A DNA stretch of 64,000 bases from Stenogyne calaminthoides (taxonomy: Eukaryota > Streptophyta > Magnoliopsida > Lamiales > Lamiaceae): positions 30,017,667-30,081,666 of the forward strand of contig JBBCBC010000007.1 of NCBI GenBank assembly GCA_037126765.1, given 5' to 3'. The position numbers and the translations under genes were made by a program. Position 1 is the first letter of the stretch. Each line of letters begins with the position of its first letter. Shown piece after piece: positions 43,879 through 53,606 of this stretch. A model generated the notes under the pieces. The model worked only from the letters and a program-made list of their open reading frames with translations. It made no database searches and was not told where the DNA came from.

Positions 43879-45621
43879 TGTTGGGAGATGAATTTAATAA
43901 AGATTTTGATTAGATCCCAAAACCCCTGAGTATGACATGTTCAGGATGATCTTGATAGTCTGAGTCAGGTTTCAGTATAGAATAGTTAAAGAAGATATCT
44001 GCACCATGTATAGTCAGCAGATATAGATTCAGATAATTCTGAAGATTCTGAAGATACTGAAGACTCTGAAGATACTGAAGACTCTGAAGATATTGAAGAC
44101 TCAGAAGTTACTGAAGAACTCAGATAGACCTGAATGCTCAGAGTACATACAAAAGCTGAGGAAGATGCACATTTACAGAAATTAAATGTTGCCCAAAATA
44201 TTCAAGTGCAGACAAAAAGAACCAAGACTAAGTGTTGTTTAAGGTTGTCTCAATCAGTGAGATTGACCTAAGAAGAGCCGTTTTGTTTGTCTACATTCAC
44301 TGAAGACAAGAACCAATCAGAGAACGACAACATTGTACTTTACTGACACTGAAAAGGATAGAACACTGAACTTTGTCAGTAGTACTATGTTCCAGACTGC
44401 AAAAATTGGTGATTAGCTGCATATGTCCTAAAACATGCAAGGGAGTGTTCAAACCCTAAAAATAGTCGTTCACCAATAACCATAAGAGGAAACTCTTGAT
44501 GCTATCTCTTCCAACGGATAGTTTTTTTCAAGTGTGACCATTGGAGAAGTTGCCTATAAATACCAATAACCTTCACCATTGAAAGGTTACGGGAAATCAA
44601 AGTAACTCCAGAGCTCATTCGTATTCTTACAAATTGAAGCACTCGAAAAACCTAGAATTTCCTAAGTGTTTCACATTGAAGAGAGCTCATTTTACTAAGC
44701 ATAGATTTAATAGATATATCTAAAGCTTAGTAGAGATATCCTAGCCTTTGCATTTGTTCTTATTGTAAAGGATATCTCATCCTAGTTGGAAACCAACCAA
44801 ACCTAAACCCTTTGATAAGGTAATTTGAGTGTGTATGTTTTGTTGGTGAGTTAGAGTTATAAAGAGTGAGTAAGCTGCAGGTTAGTCAGCCAGAAAACTC
44901 TAGAGAAGAAGTGAGTAAACAGTTTTAGACAGTCAGAAAGCTTGTGTGAGTTGAGTAAGTAAGCTGCAGTGAGTCAGCCAGAAAACTTAAGGTAGAAAAG
45001 TTAGTAAGCTGCAGTGAGTCAGCCTGAAAACTTTAGGAGGTGTGTTAAGGAATTTCTCTGAAGATCAGAGAGAGTGGATGTAGGAGCTTGAGTCTCTGAA
45101 CCACTATAATTGCTGTGTTGTTTGCTTTCTGTTTTACACTTTATCTGTTGCATAATTTTCATTGAAAGCATACTGATTCTCTTGATATTCAGTTGGGAAC
45201 AATCCACTGAACTTGCATCAATTTGATCACAGCCTTAACCACTGTTTTACTAAGAAAAGAAATTTCAGCAATATAAAACGAGTATAAACTTAGGGCCTAT
45301 CATTCCGCACTCTTGATAAGCTAGAACAGATAGTTATCAAACTGAACAAACTCTACTGACTATTCAGTAAGATAATTATCTGATCCAAGCTTCTCAGGAT
45401 CTCTGATAAAACTCAGGATCAGTTGGGCTAATCTGAAGCTACTGAAAGCTGCTCAGGATCACTGTCTCAGTAGACTTTGACTCAGGGCAATTTGTGCTTC
45501 TCAGGGCAAAATTCTCAGGACATCCTGACCCTCTTATCTTAGTAAAAGAAAAGTTTTAAAAATCACTGAACACGTGTATTCCCCTCCATACACGTGTAAG
45601 ACTTGTTTGCACCAGGACCAA
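43879..45621 (+). repeat. Element E 3' LTR (lacks terminal CA)
   Basis: TGTTGGGAGATG... to GGACCAA. The U3 array here is of 9/18-bp type (GAAGATACTGAAGACTCT, 44037-44115), different from the A array at the same place. TATAAATA is at 44555-44562. The 45-bp repeats are at about 44865-45040. A perfect G-box hairpin lies at 45570-45597. Confidence 0.92.
45570..45597 (+). promoter_or_regulatory. CACGTG hairpin near LTR end (element E)
   Basis: ACACGTGTAT (45570-45579), loop TCCCCTCC, ATACACGTGT (45588-45597). Perfect 10-bp arms, each with a G-box. Confidence 0.65.
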
Positions 45622-46304
45622 GAGATCCATATGTAACAGTTGAAGTATTCTGTCAGTAGAAACTTCTACTTTGCTTTTGAATGATGCTCTGATTTGTTTT
45701 CCTTTCTGACATGCATCACACACATGATCTTTACTGAACACTTCATTAGGTAACCCCCTCACAAGTGTTAATCTTACAAGTTTGTTCAGGGTTTTGAAGT
45801 TTAAGTGATTCAGTCTTTTATGCCACAACCAACTGGTATCAGTAGACCTTTTTGCAACCAAACATGTATCTTTAGAAGTTGATCTCCAATCAGCAAGATA
45901 CACATTTTCTTTTCTAGTACCAGTCAGTAATGCTTGCTGTGAAGCATTGTCTTTCACATAACATAAGTTCTTTGAGAACTCAACACTGAATCCTTTGTCA
46001 CAGAATTGACTGATAGAAAGCAAATTATGCTTTAAACCAGAAACATAAGATACACCATGGATATGAACAGAATATACTTCAAGAGTTCCATATCATTCAG
46101 TCTGTCCTTTGGAGTTATCTCCAAAAGTAATCTGAGGGCCTTTTTGCTCAACATAGTCAGTGAGTAATTGTTTATATCCTGTTATATGTCTTGAACATCC
46201 ACTGTCCAGATACCATGCAGCAGGAGCTACTTCACTTCCACTCATCAGGGCTATGTTGTCTTTATTAAGCTCAGTGCCCTTTTTTTCTTCACCTGAAAAA
46301 CAGA
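45622..46304 (-). pseudogene. pol: Element F protease and integrase N-terminal part
   Basis: Minus-strand pol of element D/F. The protease motif is AAWYLDSGCSRH (about 46222-46180) with the DSG triad intact. A TGA (GGA to TGA, about 46096) follows in the GQTE.YGTLE stretch. From 46023 the frame is open through ISQFCDKGF, the zinc site LWHKRLNHLNF and HVCDACQKGK, to the integrase start LLHMDL, where it meets the end of the element E LTR. The integrase core with its catalytic acids is missing from both F and D. Confidence 0.86.
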
Positions 46305-46309
46305 TCAGG
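46293..46309 (-). promoter_or_regulatory. gag-pol junction of element F: TGA plus acceptor-like tract
   Basis: Minus strand TGA (46307-46305) followed by TCTGTTTTTCAG (to 46293). A one-base difference in the following A-rich stretch puts the protease in another frame relative to gag here, unlike in element A. Confidence 0.5.
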
Positions 46310-48381
46310 CCTTAAGTACCCATTTGGTGTAGGGTCCTACCAGGTTAGCTGTACTCTTTAGTTGAGAATATCTCTGCTGAGTGTTTCTCTTATGAAGATT
46401 CCTCTGATGGTTCAGTGCAGATTTCTTCAGGTTGGCATTCTTAGCCTGAGGCTTCGAAGTACTGGCCTGAGGATTTCCTACTGAATGTTCAGGTTTTCTA
46501 GCCTTTTCCTGAGGTTTGGGATTTCTTTCCTGAACCTTCAATTTTTTTGAAACCATAGGTCCTTTACCCTCGTCTAAAACACGAGGTTGTTCTTCAATAA
46601 GAAGATTAGTACAAACCATCGGTTTAACAAAGACAGTCTTAGTGCTACTAGAAGAAGAAACATTCAGAAGACCTTGTGAGGTTCCACCTGGATTGTATCC
46701 CAATCCAGCCTTTACAGTTGCAGATCTTTGATAACTCTGAATTTCATTTATTGCTTTAGATGCATAATTCAATTTCTTTAGAGTTTCATGCTTCTCAAAG
46801 AGGTCATTGAATTCAGTCCTGATAAGCTGATTTTCCTCAGTGGATTTCTCTAATTTTCAATTCATGGTCTCTATCACTTTCTCCTTTTCTGAGAGTTGTA
46901 CTTTCAGAACATCTAGTTCATCAGTAGTTCCCATTAATTGAGAAGTGATCTCAGTAGTATTAGAGTCTTTCCACCTCAGATTTTCAGCAATCAGTTCCTT
47001 ATTCTGCTCTTGAGTTTCTATGAGCAGTTCTTGTAACACAGAATAATCCTTCATAAGATTCTCAAAAGAATCCATCAGGTCAAAATTACTGGTTACAGAT
47101 GAACTTGAAAACTCAGGTGCTTGTGTAGGAGCAACAACATAGATAGAAGAATTTACCTCCTCAATAGCAACAAGGCAGACATCAACACTGTCACTATCTG
47201 AGAACATCTCCTCTGAAGAGCTGGATCCTTCTTCAGATTGTTCTTCTTCTTCTTCAGCAATCATTGCCTTTTTGCTAGAGATCTTTCTGTCTCTTTTGGC
47301 TTGTCTCTCCTTTCTTTCCTTGGCACTCAGCTCAGGACAATCATAATGGAAGTGACCTTTCTTTTGACAGTTATAACATCTGTTGACATCATCATCCTGA
47401 TCACTTTCCTCCTTGGCTTTGGAGTCCTTCTTTCTGGATGAGGATCCTTTAGCTTTGTGGTCCTTCCTTCTTTCAGTGGACTTGTCCTCAGCTTCTGAGT
47501 TATTCCTGTTCCTGTACCTGTTGTTCTTATAGTACTTCTTATACTTTCCATATCTGCTATTGAGTCTTTCAAACCTCCTTGCCAACAATACTAGCTTATC
47601 CTCTTGCTCATCCTGATTTTTGGCAAGTGAGTTATCAGACTCTCTAGCTTTACAAGATTTCTCTTTGGCTTTGAAAACCACATTCTTGCTAGATGAAGGT
47701 TCATCTTTGCTATCAGATTTCTTAGTTTTCTTATCAATCACAAATTCATAAGCTTTCAGTTCAGAGAAAACTTGTTGGTATGGCATAGAATCAATATTCT
47801 TGGTGTTTTCAATCACCACAACATATATATCCCATTTCTTAGATAATCCTCTAAGAATTTTCAGTGTCACTTCTCTTTGTGGGTATCTTTTCCCAAGGGC
47901 ATTCAGATCATTCATAATACTTTTGAATCTAACTTCTAGTTTGTCAATGGATTCACCATCTTCCATTTCAAAGCTGTCAAACTTTGCAATGTCAACAGAA
48001 AGTTTATTCTCTTTGATATGATCTGTGCCTTGACGCATGATAGCAAGTGTGTCCCATATTTCTTTGGCAGTTTCACAGTGAGAAATCATCCCCATAACAC
48101 CATCATCAATAGTGTTGTATAGAGTATCTTTAGCAATATAGTCTAAGTTGACTAACTTTCTCTCATCAGGAGTAAGTTGGTCATCAGGCTTAGGAAATTC
48201 ATCTCTGGGATCATCTTTCTCTCAAAGATCGGTGATTAAGGATTCTAACAAAGTAAATAAATGGTCCTTGAGAGACCACTCTCCATATTCTTTCATGTTT
48301 AGAATACAGATGTGCCTGCATTCTCAATCTCCATAGGTCATAGCTCTCAACAGAGAACATAGGAAGTTTCTTAGAAGGCAT
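46305..48381 (-). pseudogene. gag: Element F gag, best-preserved copy
   Basis: Start ATG at 48381 (MPSKKLPMFS). The first 280 bp contain a frameshift near 48225-48300, but from 48095 to 46305 one frame is open with a single TGA (46854-46856, GGA to TGA). It covers MGMISHCETAKEIWDTL, IDKLEVRFKSIMNDL, an SKKWDIYVVVIE helix, the Lys/Ser linker, a canonical zinc knuckle CYNCQKKGHFHYDC (C-X2-C-X4-H-X4-C), the acidic Ser stretch, a long coiled coil (LQELLIETQEQNKE, LKVQLSEKEKVIE) and the basic Gln/Lys/Pro tail. It binds RNA and forms the particle. The C-terminal tail ends at the conserved TGA before pol. Confidence 0.9.
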
Positions 48382-48505
48382 GATGAATGAGCCTTGTACG
48401 ATATCAGCAGTAAGATCTATTCAGTAGACCACCAAAGTCTTTCAGCAAACAAGACTATGGCTACCAAAGCAAGTGGTCAAAATGAACCACTGCTCTGATA
48501 CCACT
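48382..48505 (-). other. Element F leader with primer-binding site
   Basis: GCTCTGATACCA at 48492-48503 is the reverse complement of the initiator tRNA-Met site. The leader resembles that of A (5214-5322), with CCACTTGCTTTGGTAGCCATAG-type words on the minus strand. Confidence 0.88.
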
Positions 48506-49038
48506 TGTTGTTCATGGTGTAAATGAGTCCTACACGTGTATGGGGGGGGAATACACGTGTTCAGTGATTTTTAAAATCTTTTCTTTACTGAGATCAGAAG
48601 GGTCAGGATATCTTGAGAATTTTGCCCTGAGAAGCACAAATTGCCCTGAGTCAAAGCCTCATCGAGACAAAGGATCCCGAAAGCGACTTTTCAAGAGTAG
48701 CCCGACTAGCCCAATTGATTCTGAGTTTTATCAAAATTCCTTGAGAAGCTCGGATCAGATAATTATCTTACTGAATACTCAGTAGAGTAAATTTAGTTTG
48801 GTAACTATCTGTTCTAGCTAATCAAGAGTGCGAAATGTGTTGGCCTTAAGTTTATACTCATTTTATCTTGCTGAAAATCCTTTCCTTAGTAAAACAGTGG
48901 TTAAGGCTGTGATCAAGTTTGATGCAAGTTCAGTGGATTGTTTCCAACAGAATGTCAGAAAAATCAGTATGCTTTCAGTGAAAATATGCAACAGATAAAA
49001 TGCAATACAAAAAGCAAACAACACAGCAAATTATAGTG
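48506..49038 (-). repeat. Element F 5' LTR fragment, interrupted by element G
   Basis: Begins TGTTGTTCATGG on the plus strand, with the G-box hairpin at 48532-48560, and is nearly the same as 31081-31615. It stops at TTATAGTG, where the D copy continues GTTCAGAGG. Element G is inserted here, with a presumed target duplication tagtg (49034-49038). Confidence 0.88.
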
Positions 49039-51052
49039 TGTTGGGAGATGAATTTAATAAAAGATTATATGATTTTGATTAAGATCCCAAAACCCCTAAG
49101 TATGACATGTTCAGAATGATCTTGATAGTTGAGTCAGGATTCAGTTATTAGAGTATTCAGGATGTTATCTGCGAAATGTATAGTCGGCAGATATAGTTCA
49201 GATAGGTTCAAAAACTCAAGAACTCAAGATATGTTTCAAGAAAAAAGTTTCAAGATGAAATCGAAGTTTTAAAAGACTCGATATGAAATCGAGATATCAG
49301 AGACTCAATATGAAATCGAGAACGAAGACTCAAAGATGAAGACTCAAGATATCGGTCAAGATAAAAACCACGAAGACTCGTAAGACCTCAAGACTCAAGA
49401 CGCAAGATCAAGACCGAGAAATCAAGATCAAGAATATCGAAAAGCACAAGAATTATCGAGGACTCGGTAATATATTTGGCTCAGTATGAACCTGAATGAT
49501 CCAAGGCACTGAATATATCTATCTGAAGGATGCAATACTGAGAGAAACGCGATGCCTTAGAAAGTTAGATATTGCCAAGACATTCAAATGCAGACAAAAG
49601 GAACTAAGTCAGAAGTGTTGTTAAGGTTATATCAAACTCGAGTTTGTAACCAAAAAGAGCCGTTGAAGGTGTCTACCTTTAATCAAGACAAAAGTCAAAA
49701 AGAGGAAGACGAAATCGACACTATACCGATCATTGACATTGAGGATTTTGGTCAAAAAAAAGATGTCGATGTAATGAAAGTTCCAGATCGCAAAAAGTGA
49801 AGACCGGCTACATGAAAGACTATTGCCTAGAAAGTGTTAGGGAGTTTTGGACCCTAAATATAGCCGTTTCACACACCATAAGAGGGAACTCACGAAGCTA
49901 TCTCTCCAACGGATAGTTTTCAAGAGTAACCTTGGTGTATGCCTATAAATACTGGTGACCCTCTACATTGTAAGGTTACGGGAAATTTATACGCAACTCA
50001 AGAGCTCAAACTTATTCTTGCAAAAGTTAAAGCACTCGAAATACCTTGAATTTCCCAAGTGCTTCTATATTGAAGAGAGCTCACTTTACTAAGCCTAGCT
50101 TGATAAGTTTTATCCAAAGCTTAGTCGAGATATCCTAAACCTTTGCATTGTGCTTCATTGTAAAGGATATCTCATCCTAGTTGGAAACCAACCAAGAAAC
50201 CCCAAACCCTTGAGAAGGTAGTTGGAGTGTGTTTGTTGGTGAGTAGAGTTGTAAAGAGTTAGTAAACTACGCGAGTAGTCGAAAAAACTAGAGGAGAAGT
50301 TAGTAAGCTCTGAGGTAGTCCCGAAAGCTTGTGTGTGATTGAGTAAGTAAACTACGGAGGTAGTCGAAAAAACTCAAGGTCGGGTTGAGTAAGTAAACTA
50401 CGTGGAGTAGTCAGAAAACTCAGAAGTTGAGTAAGTAAACTACGAGGTAGTCAGAAAGCTCAGAAGTTGATAGTGAATTTCTCTGAAGAGTCGGAGAGAG
50501 TGGACGTAGGAGCTTGAGTCTCTGAACCACTATAATTGCTGTGTTCTTTATTGCTTTCCTTATCTTTGCTTATCTGTTGCATTGACCTGATTTTGAAAGC
50601 ATACTTTTCACTGATATTCGGTTGGAATCAATCCAATTTGAAGTTGCATAAGTGAATCACAACCTAAATCACTATTTCATAAAGGGAAGGTTTTTTCAAA
50701 AAAGCTTAAAACGAAAGTATAATCTAAGGGCCAACCGTTTCAAGACGATTGAGTAGCTAGAACGAGATAGTTATCAAACCGAATTCTCTTCTAAGGATTC
50801 ATGAAGTTAGTTATCGATCCAAGCAACTCAGGATCTCTGACACTCAGGATTCAGTTGGGATTATCTAAGGTATCTCGAAAGCGGCTTTCGGTTCACTATC
50901 TCGATGAGACTTTGACTCGGAGCGATCTGTGCTTCTCGAAACCTAATCTTCGAGATTATCGACCCAAGTGACCTCGAAGAAAAAAAAGTTTTAAAATCAA
51001 CAACACGTGTATTCCCCCATACACGTGTAAGACTCGTTTTCACCGACCAACA
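49039..51052 (+). repeat. Element G 5' LTR (2014 bp)
   Basis: TGTTGGGAGATG...GACCAACA. U3 has a CAAGACTC/GAAATCGAGA minisatellite (about 49200-49440), AGCCGTT at 49658 and 49862, CCAACGG at 49906, TATAAATA (49944-49951), 45-bp-type repeats (50230-50470) and the hairpin ACACGTGTAT/ATACACGTGT (51003-51028). Confidence 0.92.
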
Positions 51053-51054
51053 AG

Positions 51055-51065
51055 TGGTATCGAGC
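51055..51065 (+). other. Altered primer-binding site of element G
   Basis: TGGTATCGAGC, that is TGGTATCAGAGC with CAG read as CG. This is the same change seen at many CAG sites in this element, so it may be a sequence error rather than a real loss of the site. Confidence 0.7.
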
Positions 51066-51185
51066 GGGGTTCAACTTGACCACTGCTTTGTTGACCAAAG
51101 TTTTACTTTCAAAAATACTTGTGGTCTATCCGAACCGATCTTATTTGTCTTTGAAATTTTTTTTTCTTTTCAAAAGATCGAAAAA

Positions 51186-53606
51186 ATGTCTTCTAAAAAC
51201 TTCCCATGTTCTCGATGAGAGAACTATAATCTATGGAGATCGAGAATGCAGGCTCATCTCAGATTCCAAACATGAGCGTATGTGGAGAGTGGTTTCTCAA
51301 GGACCATTCAAATTTCTTGTGGTGAATCCTGCATTCTGAGAAAGAAGAGAGAATTGATCCTAGAGCAGAATTTCCTAAGTCCGATGACCAACTAACTCCC
51401 GAGGAGAAAAGTTAGTCAATCTAGACTACATTGCAAAAAGACACACTATATCAAAGATAATTGATGATGGTGTGATGTGAATGATCTCTCACCAGTAATA
51501 TCTTTAAGGAAATATGGGATACACTAGGCTGTTATGTGCCAAGGCACGATCATATAAAAAGAAAACAAACTTTCAATTGGCAATTGGAAAGTTTGACAGT
51601 TTTTGAAATGGATGATGGTGAATCAATAGACAAATTGGAAGTCGATTCACTAGCATCATGAATGATCTAAACGCACTTGGAAAGAGATATCCACAAAGAG
51701 AAGTGGCATTGAAAATTCTTAGAGGTCTTTCTAAGAAATGGGATATTCATGCAAAGGTGATTGAAAACACCAAGAACATTAGTTCAATGCCATACCAACA
51801 AGTCTTCTCTCGAAATTTGGCTTTATGAATTTGTAATTGATAAAAAAATCCAAAAAGGCTGACAGCAAAGATGATTTTTCATCAAGTAAGAATGTGGCTT
51901 TAAAAGCCAAAGATAAAACCTGTAAAACTAGAGAGTCTGAGAACCCTCATGCCAAACATCAGGATGAGCTTGAGGATAAGCTAGCAAGACGATGGCAAGG
52001 AGGTTTGACAGACTTAATAGTAGATTTGGAAAATATAAAAGCTATTACAGGAACCACAGTGTACCGAAGAAAAACCCGAGGACGAGATCAACCGAGAAGA
52101 AGAAGGACACGAAAATTTGAAGGATCTTCATCCGAAAAGAAGGACTCCAAGTCCAAAGAAGAAAATGATCGGATGATGATGCCAACAGATGCTTATAATT
52201 TGCCAAGAAAAAGGTCACTTCTAGTATGATTGTCCAGAGTTGAGTGCTAAGGAGAGAAGAGAAAGACAAACTATAAGAGACCAGAAGTTCTCAAGCAAAA
52301 AGGCCATGGTTGCAGAAGAAGAACACTCTGAGGAGGGATCTAGCTCTTCAGATGAGATATTCTCGATAAAGGAAAGTGATGACATCTCGTCGATGGCCAT
52401 TGAGGAGGTAAACTCTTACATCTCTGTTGTTGCTCCTACACTAGCACAAGAGTTTTCAAGTTCCACCGAAAAATTGATTTTTGACTGATGGATTCTTTTG
52501 AGAATCGATGAAGGACTATCTTTGTTTTTGCAAGGATCGCTAAATAGAACTCAAGAGCGTAATAAGGAACCGAAAGTTTGAAAATCTAAAATGGAAAGAC
52601 TCTAGCAAAAAAACGAGATCACTTCTCAATTAATGGGAGCTACCGATGAACCGGATGTTCTCAAAGTACAACTCTTAGAGAAAGAGAAGTTGATAATGTC
52701 CCTAATCGAAAAGCTAGAGAAATCCATGAAGAGATTCAACTAATCGTAACCGAAGTTCAATGACCTCTCTCGAGAAGCATAAAACTCTCTACAGAATCGC
52801 GGAGGATAGTGCACGTAAGAAGTTAACTCTATTGAATAAAGCATCTAATGTGATAGATGAAATTGAGTTACCAGAGATCTGCCACTATAAAAAAACCGGA
52901 TTGGGATACACTCGAGGGGAACCTCACAAGGTCATCTCGAATCTTCGATCATGTAGCAAGAAGACTATCTTTGTAAAACCAAAGGGGCACCTACACTTCA
53001 AGTCAAGTAATGCCCAAGGTTGTAGACAAGGAAAAGGACCTATGGCTTCAATGAAAACCAAATGATCGTGTTAGAAAGCCCAAACCGCAGTGAAGGCTAG
53101 AAAACCCGAGAAAATTACATTGAAAGTTTCGTAAGTACTTCAAAGCCTCAAAGCTAAGAATGCAAATCTGAAAGGCTCCACATCGAACCATCGAGGAATC
53201 CTCGAGATAAGAAACACTTTCAATGACATTCTCATCTCGAAGAGACCAAGTCCTCGAGACAATCGAAAAGACCAGATTTCAAGATGCATAACCTTTGAAC
53301 CTCACTTGCCTAAAGGTAAAGGTTATCTCAACCCGAGTCAACAAAGATTTAGACCACGGCACAAAAAAGCCCAAGCATCCAACAAAAGGCCCGAACCAAA
53401 GAAGAATTCAAAAGCCCATGTTCATGCTAAAGCTAAGACACATACACGTAAAAGTCGCTAAGGCACCCGAGTAGTAGATGTGTATGTTGATGTTTATGGA
53501 AGACAAATTAGCCACTCTAAAGTGATTAGAGTTGTCGTGCGATTTGGATTCCGAAGGTACATCTAACCTTGTAGGACCCTACACAAAATGGGTACCTAAG
53601 AATTGA
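51186..53606 (+). pseudogene. gag: Element G gag (heavily broken)
   Basis: ATG at 51186 (MSSKNFPC..., equivalent to MPSKKLPM). Recognisable parts in order: HERMWRVVSQGPFKF (about 51270-51320), GKRYPQREVALKILRGLSKKW (51675-51740), the Lys/Ser stretch with KAKDKTCKTRESENP, remnants of the zinc knuckle (about 52185-52240, first part frameshifted), the acidic coiled coil (52290-52850), and the Lys/Pro linker ending KWVPKN and TGA (53604-53606). Frameshifts occur every 50-200 bp. Most fall where sister copies have CAG or CTG, so the number of true mutations may be far lower. Confidence 0.8.

Larger units (their letters stand above)
37660..45621 (+). mobile_element. Element E: 5'-truncated A-family element, head-to-head with D
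   Basis: Carries integrase C-terminus, RT, RNase H, spacer, ORF3, polypurine tract and 3' LTR. Its left end is a 28-bp piece of LTR interior (37660-37687, matching 44371-44398 with one mismatch) fused directly to integrase codons, so most of the 5' LTR, gag, PR and integrase N-part are gone. Its right end is an LTR lacking the final CA and joined to the F integrase within a GGACCAA shared by both sequences. No target duplication remains. Confidence 0.8.
31081..49038 (-). mobile_element. Element D/F: minus-strand A-family element split by element E
   Basis: D (31081-37655) carries 3' LTR, ORF3, RNase H, RT and integrase C-terminus. F (45622-49038) carries integrase N-part, protease, gag, primer-binding site and 5' LTR. 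They have the same orientation and complementary content. The two LTR parts share private changes: a CATCGAGA...GGATCCCGAAAGCGACTTTTC segment (31235 and 48660) and the G-rich hairpin loop. About 500 bp of the integrase core between them is missing. The rest of the 5' LTR lies beyond element G. Confidence 0.8.

Noticed and set aside
31081..45621. D/E inverted duplication as a foldback assembly artefact
   Set aside because: The arms differ in stops, indels, minisatellite content and LTR completeness, so they are separate copies.
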